DNA from: Enterococcus termitis
Lineage (GTDB): Bacteria; Bacillota; Bacilli; Lactobacillales; Enterococcaceae
Direction of reading: 5' to 3'
Assembly (NCBI RefSeq): GCF_001730305.1
Contig: NZ_MIJY01000044.1
Location: 1 to 64,000, forward strand
DNA length: 64,000 nucleotides
Made by a program: the position numbers and the translations under genes. Position 1 is the stretch's first letter. Every line of letters begins with the position of its first letter. The notes under the pieces were generated by a model, which saw only the letters and a list, made by a program, of their open reading frames with translations, did no database searches and had not been told where the DNA came from. Positions 55,501 to 64,000 of this stretch are shown here, piece after piece.

Positions 55501-55531
55501 AAGGTAAAAGATAAGAGTTTTTACCTTGGTC
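55501..55531 (+). terminator. Probable terminator after the DinB-like gene
   Basis: AAGGTAAAA...TTTTACCTT stem with a short T-stretch; weak. A second T-rich tract follows at 55586-55597. Confidence 0.45.
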
Positions 55532-55656
55532 GTTGATCTAGGAGCAATAAGCTTGAGAGAACTCATAGAGTTGTATCTTAGGCTTTTTTTCTTTTTGTTA
55601 AAAGAGTATACGAATTTTTTCTATTTAAGTTTTCTATTAGTTTTCAGAAAATTGCC

Positions 55657-55705
55657 TTGACCAGTACATAGAATCTATCGTAAAATAGTTAGGCAGCGAA
55701 CTATT
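55657..55705 (+). promoter_or_regulatory. Promoter and MarR-type operator of the exporter operon
   Basis: -35 TTGACC (55657-55662), 18-nt spacer, -10 TAAAAT (55681-55686). AATAGTT (55684-55690) and AACTATT (55699-55705) form an inverted pair overlapping the -10 and the start region, fitting self-repression by the MarR protein encoded next. Confidence 0.6.
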
Positions 55706-55721
55706 AATGCGGAGGCGAACT

Positions 55722-56180
55722 ATGAGTAGAAAAACTGCATTGAGAATTAAAATATTATCCAATGAACTGAATAGAAAAGTGGCAGAACTTTTGAAGGAAG
55801 ACGGAGAGCCATCATCGGGTATACAGATGCGGATACTGAATTTTATTCATCGGAAAAATCATGATTCAGCACCTGTTTACCAAAAAGATATTGAACAGGA
55901 ATTTGATATCCGTCGTTCGACCGCTAGCGGTATTTTACAAAGGATGGAAAAAAGAGCATTTATTGAACGTCAAAGCTGCAAGGAAGACAATCGTTTGAAA
56001 GCTATTTTTTTAACGGCTGCTGGTCAGCAAAAGGTAAAAGAAAATATTAATAAACTGGAAAATTTTGACGATCTACTGATCAAAGATATTCCAGAAGAAG
56101 AGCTGACCATTTTTTTTCAATTGTTGGAGAAACTATCTGAAAACAGCAAAAAAATCAACATAGATAAGGGAGGTAACTGA
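55722..56180 (+). CDS. MarR-family transcriptional regulator
   Basis: A 152-residue winged-helix protein (QKDIEQEFDIRRSTASGILQRMEKRAFIERQ, then DNRLKAIFLTAAGQQKV, the wing). The ATG at 55722 has GGAGG 7 nt upstream. It starts an operon with two ABC exporter half-transporters, 4 nt before the first. MarR proteins release DNA on binding small drugs, so it probably induces the exporter. Confidence 0.88.
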   Translation: MSRKTALRIKILSNELNRKVAELLKEDGEPSSGIQMRILNFIHRKNHDSAPVYQKDIEQEFDIRRSTASGILQRMEKRAFIERQSCKEDNRLKAIFLTAAGQQKVKENINKLENFDDLLIKDIPEEELTIFFQLLEKLSENSKKINIDKGGN

Positions 56181-56184
56181 TTGT

Positions 56185-57921
56185 ATGATAAAAAAATTAC
56201 TTGCTAATGTAGGTGAGTACAAAAAAGAAAGTATCATCACACCGATCTACGTTACAGGAGAAGTCGCATTGGATATTATTATTCCATTGATCATGGCGAT
56301 GATGATCGATAACGGGATCGAAAAAGGAGATACAAAAGCTATTTTAATGTATGGTGGATTGTTATTTGTTTGTGCAATCATTGCGCTATTTTTTGGAGCG
56401 ATGTCTGGTCGTTATGCAGCAGTGGCCTCTGCCGGCTTTGCGAAAAACTTACGAGACAATCTGTTTTCAAAGGTACAGGCATTTTCTTTTTCTAACATAG
56501 ATCGCTTCTCTACCTCAAGTTTGATCACACGAATGACAACAGACGTAACGAATATCCAAAATGCGTATCAAATGATTATTCGTTTGCTTGTGCGCAGTCC
56601 ATTGATTTTCTTTTTCTCACTGTTGATGGCTTTTAAAATCAATGGAGATCTTTCGATTATTTACTTAGCAGTGGTGCCATTTTTAATGATCGGTTTAGGT
56701 TTTGTGATTTATTTTGCCCACCCCATTTTTGAAAAAGTCTTTCGGATCTATGACCGTCTGAATAATGTGGTTCAGGAAAATCTTCAAGGGATCAGAGTTG
56801 TTAAATCCTATGTTAGAGAAGATTTTGAAGATGAAAAATTTAAAACTGTATCAAAAGATATCTATAAGAATTTCTCTAGAGCTCAAAGTATCGTTGCGTT
56901 TAATAATCCGATCTTACAGTCGGCAGTGTATACTTGTATGCTGTTGATTTCATGGCTAGGGGCGAAATTTGTCGTTGGCGGAACGTTAACAACAGGTGAG
57001 CTGGTTAGTATGTTTACGTATACGATGCAGATTTTGATGAGCTTAAATATGTTATCTATGGTTTTTGTAATGGTTATTATTGCACGTACATCTGCTGAGC
57101 GTGTGACCGAAGTCCTTTCTGAAGAAAGTGATCTGAAAAACAATGCTCATCCGTTATATGATGTACCAAACGGTAGCGTGACATTTAAGGACGTTTGTTT
57201 CAGTTACGCGAACGATTCAGAAAAATTGGCTTTGATGCATGCAAATATGTCGATCAAGCCTGGTGAAGTGATTGGGATCGTCGGTGGTACCGGAAGTTCA
57301 AAATCAACACTGGTTCAATTGATTCCACGCCTTTATGATGTGACAGAAGGAGTAGTAGAAGTTGGTGGTCATGATGTACGTGACTATGATTTGAAAACAC
57401 TCCGTGATCAGGTCAGCATGGTGCTGCAGAATAACGTACTATTTACTGGAACAATCAAAGAAAATCTGCGCTGGGGAAATGAAGATGCGACGGATGAAGA
57501 TTTGATTCGAGTGTGTAAAATTGCTCAGGCAGACAGCTTTATCCAAGAATTTCCAGATAAATACGATACGATGATTTCTCAAGGGGGAAATAACGTTTCT
57601 GGCGGACAAAAGCAACGTTTATGTATTGCTAGAGCGCTGTTGAAGCAACCAAAAATTTTGATTATGGATGACTCAACGAGTGCAGTCGATACTAAAACAG
57701 ACCGCTTGATCCGTGAAGGAATGAGAAAAGAAATTCCAGGCACAACAACCTTTATCATTGGTCAACGTGTGTCCTCAGTGCAAGATTCTGATCGAATCAT
57801 TGTAATGGACAAAGGACTGATCAATGCCATCGGTACGCATGATGAATTGCTAGCAACTAATCCGATTTATCAAGAAGTGTATGAATCTCAACAGAAAGGA
57901 TTTGGTGAAGACGATGAGTAA
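56185..57921 (+). CDS. ABC multidrug exporter half-transporter, first subunit
   Basis: A 578-residue half-transporter: six membrane helices (residues ~20-310) and an ATPase domain (~335-570). Walker A GGTGSSKST, signature VSGGQKQR intact, but Walker B ends in ILIMDDSTSAVD, with Asp in place of the catalytic Glu. That marks it as the degenerate-site half of a heterodimer, like the LmrCD/BmrCD/EfrAB exporters. Overlaps the second subunit gene by 8 nt. Confidence 0.88.
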   Translation: MIKKLLANVGEYKKESIITPIYVTGEVALDIIIPLIMAMMIDNGIEKGDTKAILMYGGLLFVCAIIALFFGAMSGRYAAVASAGFAKNLRDNLFSKVQAFSFSNIDRFSTSSLITRMTTDVTNIQNAYQMIIRLLVRSPLIFFFSLLMAFKINGDLSIIYLAVVPFLMIGLGFVIYFAHPIFEKVFRIYDRLNNVVQENLQGIRVVKSYVREDFEDEKFKTVSKDIYKNFSRAQSIVAFNNPILQSAVYTCMLLISWLGAKFVVGGTLTTGELVSMFTYTMQILMSLNMLSMVFVMVIIARTSAERVTEVLSEESDLKNNAHPLYDVPNGSVTFKDVCFSYANDSEKLALMHANMSIKPGEVIGIVGGTGSSKSTLVQLIPRLYDVTEGVVEVGGHDVRDYDLKTLRDQVSMVLQNNVLFTGTIKENLRWGNEDATDEDLIRVCKIAQADSFIQEFPDKYDTMISQGGNNVSGGQKQRLCIARALLKQPKILIMDDSTSAVDTKTDRLIREGMRKEIPGTTTFIIGQRVSSVQDSDRIIVMDKGLINAIGTHDELLATNPIYQEVYESQQKGFGEDDE

Positions 57922-59803
57922 TGATCCGAAAAAAGGCGCTCGCGGCCCTCAAGATCCTTTAAAAACGTTGAGACGGTTATTTTCATATATGTTGAAAAAA
58001 TACAAAGGATTGCTGGTTTTAGTTATACTCTTTATCTTGTTGAGTACGTATGCCAATGTACGCGGTTCTTTATTTCTCCAAGTCGTAATCGATGATCATA
58101 TCACACCTTTACTTGGACAAAGCAATCCAAACTTTTCTGGACTGCTAAAAGCGATCACGACAATGGCGCTGATTTATGGTATGGGGATTTTAAGTAATCT
58201 ATTTTACAACTTGATCATGGTTCGAATCAGTGAAGGAACCCAAAAAGAAATTCGTGACCAAATGTTTACTCATATGGAAACTTTGCCGATCGGCTATTTT
58301 GATTCGAACTCGGATGGAGATATCATGAGTCATTTTACCAATGATACAGATACGCTGCGTCAAATGATCTCACAAAGTATTCCTAACTTGCTTGCGGCAG
58401 CAGTGAGTTTTGTCAGTGTCTTTATTGCAATGTTTTCCATTAGTGTCCCTTTGACGTTGATCGTGATCGTTTCAGTTGGAGTCATGATCCTAACGATTCG
58501 TATGATTGCGGGACGAAGCAGTAAGTATTTTGGCAAGCAGCAAAAAGACTTAGGCTCAGTCAATGGTTATATTGAAGAGATGATGCACGGGCAAAAGGTT
58601 GTAAAAATATTTAACCATGAATCAAAAGTCATCGAAGAATTTACAGAGTTAAATGAATCTCTTCGTCAAAGTGCGACACAAGCGAATAAATATGCCAATA
58701 GCTTAATGCCGATCATGATGAATTTACTGAATATCCAATATGTTTTGTTAGCGATTATTGGCGGTTTATTCTCTGTGTATGGTGTTTCGGGATTAACGAT
58801 CGGAATGATCGCTTCTTTCCTACAACTAAGCCGTTCATTGAATATGCCGATCAGCCAAGTATCGCAGCAAATCAACTTTGTCATCATGGCCTTAGCTGGT
58901 GCTGATCGAATTTTCCATCTGATCGATGAGAAACCTGAAGTTGACGATGGCTATGTAACGTTAGTAAACGTAACGAAAGAAAACGGTCAGTTAGTAGAAA
59001 ACGAACAGCGTACAGGTACATGGGCGTGGAAACATCCTCATGAAGACGGCTCTGTGACCTATACTGAGTTGACTGGAGATGTCCGTTTTGAAGATGTTTC
59101 GTTCGGCTATACAGAGGACAAAAAAGTCTTAAAAGATATTCAGTTATATGCGGAACCAGGTCAAAAAGTAGCCTTTGTTGGTGCTACTGGTGCAGGTAAA
59201 ACAACGATCACGAATTTGATCAATCGTTTTTATGATATTCAAGAAGGAAAAATCCGTTATGACGGAATCAACGTGAAGAAAATCAAAAAACATTCGTTAA
59301 GAAGATCGTTGGGAATCGTTTTGCAGGACACGCATTTATTTACAGGAACGATCATGGAAAATATTCGTTATGGTAATTTAGGTGCTACAGATGAAGAAGT
59401 TATTCAAGCAGCCCAGTTAGCGAACGCGGAAGCGTTTATCAATAATCTTCCTGAGAAATACAATACGGTGATCACAGGAGATGGTGAAGGTCTTTCTCAA
59501 GGACAACGCCAATTACTAGCAATTGCCCGGGCAGCAATCGCTGATCCGCCGGTAATGATCATGGATGAAGCAACATCCAGCATCGATACACGGACGGAAA
59601 AGCATGTTCAAGCCGGTATGGATCGCCTGATGGATGGCCGTACAGTCTTTGTTATTGCACATCGACTATCAACGATTCAAAATTCTGATGTGATCATGGT
59701 GATGGATCACGGTAGAATCATTGAACGAGGCAATCATGACGATCTATTAGCGGAAAAAGGCGTTTATTATCAGTTGTATACTGGTAAAGTTGAATTAGAT
59801 TAA
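57914..59803 (+). CDS. ABC multidrug exporter half-transporter, second subunit
   Basis: A 629-residue half-transporter: six membrane helices (~35-330), a subfamily-typical insertion before the ATPase (GTWAWKHPHEDGSVTY), and an ATPase domain with Walker A GATGAGKTT, Walker B VMIMDEATSSID with the catalytic Glu, but a changed signature LSQGQRQ. This complements the first subunit: one active and one degenerate ATP site. ATG 57914 lies in the end of the previous gene. Confidence 0.9.
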   Translation: MSNDPKKGARGPQDPLKTLRRLFSYMLKKYKGLLVLVILFILLSTYANVRGSLFLQVVIDDHITPLLGQSNPNFSGLLKAITTMALIYGMGILSNLFYNLIMVRISEGTQKEIRDQMFTHMETLPIGYFDSNSDGDIMSHFTNDTDTLRQMISQSIPNLLAAAVSFVSVFIAMFSISVPLTLIVIVSVGVMILTIRMIAGRSSKYFGKQQKDLGSVNGYIEEMMHGQKVVKIFNHESKVIEEFTELNESLRQSATQANKYANSLMPIMMNLLNIQYVLLAIIGGLFSVYGVSGLTIGMIASFLQLSRSLNMPISQVSQQINFVIMALAGADRIFHLIDEKPEVDDGYVTLVNVTKENGQLVENEQRTGTWAWKHPHEDGSVTYTELTGDVRFEDVSFGYTEDKKVLKDIQLYAEPGQKVAFVGATGAGKTTITNLINRFYDIQEGKIRYDGINVKKIKKHSLRRSLGIVLQDTHLFTGTIMENIRYGNLGATDEEVIQAAQLANAEAFINNLPEKYNTVITGDGEGLSQGQRQLLAIARAAIADPPVMIMDEATSSIDTRTEKHVQAGMDRLMDGRTVFVIAHRLSTIQNSDVIMVMDHGRIIERGNHDDLLAEKGVYYQLYTGKVELD

Positions 59804-59826
59804 CTTCTTTTAACAAGTTAGTGAAA

Positions 59827-59860
59827 AGCGGCTGGGCGAGATGATGCTCAGCCCTTTTTT
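59827..59860 (+). terminator. Terminator of the exporter operon
   Basis: GGCTGGGC/GCTCAGCC stem (one G-U), 8-nt loop, CTTTTTT. Confidence 0.85.
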
Positions 59861-59939
59861 AATGCTATTTACGGACAACTGTTTTAACTATTTATTCTAT
59901 GATATGATGAATTTATGAAAGAAAGGACTGAAAAATAGT

Positions 59940-60695
59940 ATGGTGAATCATTTTTCAACGGTTGGTATACCTGTTTCATCGGAAGAGGATTTTATGACCT
60001 ATGCAAATCAAGTTTTTGCATCAGGGAAAAAAATAAAAGCGCAAAATGGAACGTATCTCTTATTGGGAATGGGCGAAGGAATCGAACTTTGGGGACAGCT
60101 GAATCAGGAAGGCGAGATGATTGGATTGAATCCACATTTTTCAGGTACGGCAGTGTCAACCGTTCGTTTAGTAGAAAAAGTGGAGGATCCGACTGATACA
60201 GTGTTAGACGGTAGGATTTATAGTGAAGCAGATCCCGAGGAGGATGCATTCGCTTATCCATTTGTTTTTGATGTGCCGGATATTGGCCTTCAAAAGATAA
60301 AATATCCTGTCATTCGAGAAGTACAAGTAGCGGCTTTTGCGCATGAGTTGAGTATTTATGCCAGTGAGGAAGACTATCATAAGAGCCAAGCGTCAGAACC
60401 CAAGTTTGCCAGTGAGTTTTTTATTCCATCTGGCTTGTTTGGCAGCGAAGAAGAAGCGACTGGCCCAAGCTCGATGGCTATGTTTGGCGGGCATGTATTG
60501 ACTACTAAAAAAATAAAGAACCGCTTTACTGAGCAATATTTTTACTATGCAAAAGTCAAAACGCTAGGCGGCGAGTTTGACGTGGTTATCGATCCTGAGC
60601 TCGTTACCGCAGAAATCAAGGAAGGAAGTATTCTTTCGGGTTCCTTTTGGTTAACAGGAAAACTGGTCAAAAAAAGATTTAAGCTATTTGGTTAA
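59940..60695 (+). CDS. Conserved protein of unknown function upstream of truA
   Basis: A 251-residue soluble, acidic protein with alternating beta segments (TYLLLGMGEGIELWGQL, GSILSGSFWLTGKLV). No signal peptide or membrane helix. I do not recognise a family. It ends 43 bp before the chosen truA start. A ribosome site is weak (GAAAGGACTG, 9 nt before ATG). Confidence 0.65.
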   Translation: MVNHFSTVGIPVSSEEDFMTYANQVFASGKKIKAQNGTYLLLGMGEGIELWGQLNQEGEMIGLNPHFSGTAVSTVRLVEKVEDPTDTVLDGRIYSEADPEEDAFAYPFVFDVPDIGLQKIKYPVIREVQVAAFAHELSIYASEEDYHKSQASEPKFASEFFIPSGLFGSEEEATGPSSMAMFGGHVLTTKKIKNRFTEQYFYYAKVKTLGGEFDVVIDPELVTAEIKEGSILSGSFWLTGKLVKKRFKLFG

Positions 60696-60738
60696 GAGAA
60701 ACTACAGTAAAAAGAAAATGAAGGAGCAAAACAAACGT

Positions 60739-61476
60739 ATGCGTAATATTAAATTAACGATTGAATACGATGGTGCTAGATATCTTGGCTGGCAAAGGCT
60801 AGGGGATTCTGAAAAAACGATTCAGGGCAAGATTGAAAATGTATTAAAGCAGCTAACTGGAACGGAAATTGAGATCATCGGCTCCGGTAGAACCGATGCA
60901 GGAACGCACGCAAGAGGACAAGTAGCTAATTTTAAAACGGATAAAACGATTCCTGTAGCAGAGATGCTCGAGTTTCTTAATCGTTATCTGCCGCGAGATA
61001 TTGTTGTAAAAAAAGTGGAAGAAGTTCCTGAACGTTTTCATGCACGCTATAACGCTGTGGGAAAAAAATATAGTTACTTTGTCTGGAATGATGCGATTCC
61101 GACTGCCTTTGAACGTCATCACAGTTTTCAAGTGTCACAAAAGTTAGATATGGAGTTAATGAATGAAGCTTGTCAGAAGTTGATAGGCAAACATGATTTT
61201 ATCGGATTTTCAGCTTTGAAGAAAACGAAAAAGTCCACTGTGCGGACGATCGAAGAGCTTTCGATTCAGCGTGAAGGGCATATGCTGCATTTTACCTTCG
61301 TCGGCGATGGTTTTTTGTATAAAATGGTTCGGATCATTATGGGAACCTTGTTGGAAATCGGCAGCGGAAGCAGGTCAGTTGAAACGATCGATGAGATATT
61401 TGCGCAGAAAGTTAGAAGTGAAGCTGGGGAAACCGTTCCAGCTCAAGGACTGTTTTTGGATGAGGTTTATTATTAA
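60739..61476 (+). CDS. truA: tRNA pseudouridine(38-40) synthase
   Basis: A 245-residue TruA protein: KLTIEYDGARYLGWQ at the N-terminus, catalytic Asp53 in GSGRTDAGTHARGQ, and RYNAVGKKYSYFVW. It makes pseudouridine at positions 38-40 of the tRNA anticodon arm. ATG 60739 matches the family's usual start; AAGGAG lies 12 nt upstream. A housekeeping gene that marks core chromosome on this side of the window. Confidence 0.93.
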   Translation: MRNIKLTIEYDGARYLGWQRLGDSEKTIQGKIENVLKQLTGTEIEIIGSGRTDAGTHARGQVANFKTDKTIPVAEMLEFLNRYLPRDIVVKKVEEVPERFHARYNAVGKKYSYFVWNDAIPTAFERHHSFQVSQKLDMELMNEACQKLIGKHDFIGFSALKKTKKSTVRTIEELSIQREGHMLHFTFVGDGFLYKMVRIIMGTLLEIGSGSRSVETIDEIFAQKVRSEAGETVPAQGLFLDEVYY

Positions 61477-61500
61477 GGTAGATCAGTTAGTTAGAATAAG

Positions 61501-61543
61501 AAAAAAAACTTGAAGTTGTTAAGTGGCAACTTCAAGTTTTTTT
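61501..61543 (+). terminator. Bidirectional terminator between truA and the repeat-protein gene
   Basis: AACTTGAAGTTG/CAACTTCAAGTT stem flanked by an A-run and a T-run; serves both converging genes. Confidence 0.85.
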
Positions 61544-61550
61544 ACTAAAA

Positions 61551-64000
61551 TTATTTTAATTCTCTTATATATTTACCAGGAAAAGCTTTATTGTAATTGG
61601 TCATAAATTCAGCAGAGGAGTTAAATATTTGAGTCGGGTTTTCTAATCCATTTGGGCCAAGCCATCTGCCGGTGAAGATATCGTCATTTTGAGTCGATAG
61701 GTCAGCGTCTGAGACGAAGTGGAAATTTGCGCCTAACGTTAGTTCATTCAATTGATGAGCACCTTGGAACATGGCTTTGCCATTAAAGCCAGCTAAAGAA
61801 GTATCTAAATTAGCGATATTGATCTTTTCTAAATGAGGCGTATTGGCAAACATGTAGGTTGCATTTTTCAATTTAGGCGTATGGAAATTACTCAAGTCAA
61901 TAGAAGAAACGCCGCTTTTATTGAATAAATAGTTTAGCTCAGTAACGTTAGAAGTATCCCATCCTTTAAGATCAACTGAATCTAGTTCCGTAGTATTAGC
62001 AAATAAATAGTTCATGCCAGTAACGTTAGAAGTATCCCAATTAGAAATATTCAATTTTGACACTTTGGAGCTGTCAAACATCCCGGTAAGAAGAGTCGTC
62101 TTGCTTAAATTCCAAGAGCTTAGGTCTAGTTCTGAAATAGAGGATGATCTGAACGCATAAGTCATAGTTTCTACATTAGAGGTATCCCAACTACTAAGAT
62201 CTAAGTGTTGTACGCTGGAATGTTCAAAGATCGCATCAAGAAACTTAACGTTAGATGTATCAAGCAGATTAAGCCCTTCGATTTCATCTAACTGGGAAAG
62301 ACTTCTAAAGAGAGCCGATGATTGATAGTGTGCGGTAACTTTCTCACAGAACTGAATCTTTTTGATAGGTTTGCCTTCAAGTAAAGCATTCTTCTCGATT
62401 TGTGTCTGGATATTTATGTTACCATACGAAGCTTGAAAAGTCCCCCCGTAGAAAGAAACGGTCTGCGTTTCTTTATCCCAAAACCAGGGACTAGAACCAA
62501 AGGTTCCTCCATATGTTTTTCTTCCATTTTTTCTCCTATAGGTACCCGTGTCGGTACCATCATATTCTTTCATGAGAAGGGAAGAAGATTCATGGATCAC
62601 CCCTTTTGGACTATTCCAAAGAGCAATTGGAACACCGATCGCTCCTTCCGATAACTCAGCGTCTGAGACGAAGTGGAAATTTGCGCCTAACGTTAGTTCA
62701 TTCAATTGATGAGCACCTTGGAACATGGCTTTGCCATTAAAGCCAGCTAAAGAAGTATCTAAATTAGCGATATTGATCTTTTCTAAATGAGGCGTATTGG
62801 CAAACATGTAGGTTGCATTTTTCAATTTAGGCGTATGGAAATTACTCAAGTCAATAGAAGAAACGCCGCTTTTATTGAATAAATAGTTTAGCTCAGTAAC
62901 GTTAGAAGTATCCCATCCTTTAAGATCAACTGAATCTAGTTCCGTAGTATTAGCAAATAAATAGTTCATGCCAGTAACGTTAGAAGTATCCCAATTAGAA
63001 ATATTCAATTTTGACACTTTGGAGCTGTCAAACATCCCGGTAAGAAGAGTCGTCTTGCTTAAATTCCAAGAGCTTAGGTCTAGTTCTGAAATAGAGGATG
63101 ATCTGAACGCATAAGTCATAGTTTCTACATTAGAGGTATCCCAACTACTAAGATCTAAGTGTTGTACGCTGGAATGTTCAAAGATCGCATCAAGAAACTT
63201 AACGTTAGATGTATCAAGCAGATTAAGCCCTTCGATTTCATCTAACTGGGAAAGACTTCTAAAGAGAGCCGATGATTGATAGTGTGCGGTAACTTTCTCA
63301 CAGAACTGAATCTTTTTGATAGGTTTGCCTTCAAGTAAAGCATTCTTCTCGATTTGTGTCTGGATATTTATGTTACCATACGAAGGTGGGAAAGTCCCCC
63401 CGTAGAAAGAAACGGTCTGCGTTTCTTTATCCCAAGACCAAGGGGCAGTTCCATAATAATTCTTTTCTGATACGATAAAAGCTTTTACTTCAGATGATTT
63501 ATTTCCATCCTCTGATTTTGCTACAATGATTGCAGTACCAGCTTTTTTAGCAGTTAAATGACCATCTTTTGTTATACTCGCGATTGTTTCGTCAGAACTA
63601 CTCCAAATGATTTGTTTATTTGTTGCATTGCTAGGTGTAACCGTTGCCGTTAGCTGCTGTGTTTCTCCTAGTGTTAAATAAACACTCTTTTGTTTTATGA
63701 GTATATCGTCTACAAGAATTTCTTTTTCTTTTACATTTACTGCACATTCAGAAGTAACAGTTCCTTTAAGATTAGATACAATTATTTTAGTTGTACCGTT
63801 CTTTTTACCTGTAATTGTTCCTTTTGAATCTACTGTGGCGACTGTTTCATCCGTACTTTTCCAAGTTAATTCTTTCTCTGTAGCGTTATTTGGTAAAATT
63901 GATGCTTGAATTTTCTTAGTTTCCCCAACATTTATGGAGATATCTGTTGAATCGAGTTTAATATCAGTTATCGGAACATAGGTTCCTATTTGAACCTTCA
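61551..64000 (-). CDS. BspA-like (DUF285) repeat surface protein with Ig-like domains, 5' end outside window
   Basis: The frame is open from 64000 to the stop at 61551 (at least 816 residues), so the start is missing. In order: two BIG2-type Ig-like domains (about 63965-63480; VTPSNATNKQIIWSSSDETIASI), then two large units, each opening WDKETQTVSFYGGTF and followed by DUF285 repeats of the LDLSSWDTSNVETM kind. The two units are almost identical. It ends GKYIRELK, without LPXTG or WxL motif. Probably a secreted adhesin or wall protein; anchoring must be decided by the missing N-terminus. An in-frame ATG at 63119 is internal and not a start. Confidence 0.85.
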   Translation of the reverse strand, partial: KVQIGTYVPITDIKLDSTDISINVGETKKIQASILPNNATEKELTWKSTDETVATVDSKGTITGKKNGTTKIIVSNLKGTVTSECAVNVKEKEILVDDILIKQKSVYLTLGETQQLTATVTPSNATNKQIIWSSSDETIASITKDGHLTAKKAGTAIIVAKSEDGNKSSEVKAFIVSEKNYYGTAPWSWDKETQTVSFYGGTFPPSYGNINIQTQIEKNALLEGKPIKKIQFCEKVTAHYQSSALFRSLSQLDEIEGLNLLDTSNVKFLDAIFEHSSVQHLDLSSWDTSNVETMTYAFRSSSISELDLSSWNLSKTTLLTGMFDSSKVSKLNISNWDTSNVTGMNYLFANTTELDSVDLKGWDTSNVTELNYLFNKSGVSSIDLSNFHTPKLKNATYMFANTPHLEKINIANLDTSLAGFNGKAMFQGAHQLNELTLGANFHFVSDAELSEGAIGVPIALWNSPKGVIHESSSLLMKEYDGTDTGTYRRKNGRKTYGGTFGSSPWFWDKETQTVSFYGGTFQASYGNINIQTQIEKNALLEGKPIKKIQFCEKVTAHYQSSALFRSLSQLDEIEGLNLLDTSNVKFLDAIFEHSSVQHLDLSSWDTSNVETMTYAFRSSSISELDLSSWNLSKTTLLTGMFDSSKVSKLNISNWDTSNVTGMNYLFANTTELDSVDLKGWDTSNVTELNYLFNKSGVSSIDLSNFHTPKLKNATYMFANTPHLEKINIANLDTSLAGFNGKAMFQGAHQLNELTLGANFHFVSDADLSTQNDDIFTGRWLGPNGLENPTQIFNSSAEFMTNYNKAFPGKYIRELK
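61702..63440 (-). repeat. Near-exact tandem duplication of ~785 bp inside the repeat-protein gene
   Basis: Segments 61702-62486 and 62656-63440 match almost base for base at an offset of 954 bp; the first clear differences are at the edges (GAAGCTTGAAAAG versus GAAGGTGGGAAAG). The 170 bp between them encode a short unique linker. Confidence 0.9.

Overview
The window looks like a low-GC Firmicute chromosome, most probably an Enterococcus. The evidence is a cluster of WxL cell-wall proteins with a DUF916-type partner, an EsxA/LXG type VII secretion island, several lactose/cellobiose-family PTS permeases, consensus sigma-A promoters and AAGGAG ribosome sites. I see no rRNA, tRNA, CRISPR array or intact insertion sequence.

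Region 1 (1-11212) is a type VII secretion effector island. It starts with a small helical partner, an LXG toxin and a probable immunity gene. Next comes an esxA gene, then a tandem array of five cassettes, each a membrane-anchored immunity gene followed by a broken 5' part of a lipase gene. The array ends at a second esxA copy encoding an identical protein, followed by the sixth immunity gene, the only full-length lipase toxin (lipase domain first, helical targeting region last, the 'reverse LXG' order) and two small helical partners. The secretion machine itself is not in the window. This array of silent toxin heads with matching immunity genes is the most unusual feature here.

Region 2 (11213-33687) is sugar catabolism. 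It holds a small unknown gene, an Spx-like gene, and three sugar loci. The first is a LacI-controlled galactoside operon (EIIC, DUF3284, GH36 alpha-galactosidase, GH42 beta-galactosidase). The second is an RpiR/ChbG/EIIC/GH4 locus for chitobiose- or cellobiose-type sugars. The third is a GntR-controlled glucuronide pathway (EIIC, beta-glucuronidase, UxuB, UxuA, UxaC). All these EIIC genes lack EIIA and EIIB partners nearby.

Region 3 (33688-46600) is signalling and surface. An 18-residue hydrophobic peptide gene lies divergent to an Rgg-type regulator and is a candidate short-hydrophobic-peptide pheromone pair. A Mga-like regulator then faces a WxL operon (three small WxL proteins, a DUF916 membrane protein, an 831-residue WxL protein and a small LPXTG protein). 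A TPM-domain protein and a lipoprotein follow.

Region 4 (46738-51691) is a beta-glucoside locus: ROK kinase, RpiR regulator, an EIIC gene interrupted by one stop codon, and a GH1 6-phospho-beta-glucosidase. Region 5 (52135-61476) holds a LytTR/DUF3021/ABC transporter operon on the minus strand, a DinB-like gene, a MarR-controlled heterodimeric ABC exporter, an unknown conserved gene and truA. A hairpin-rich element recurs in intergenic gaps at about 21.1, 48.5, 52.0 and 53.8 kb. Region 6 (61551-64000) is the 3' part of a large BspA-like repeat protein with Ig-like domains and an almost exact internal duplication of about 785 bp.
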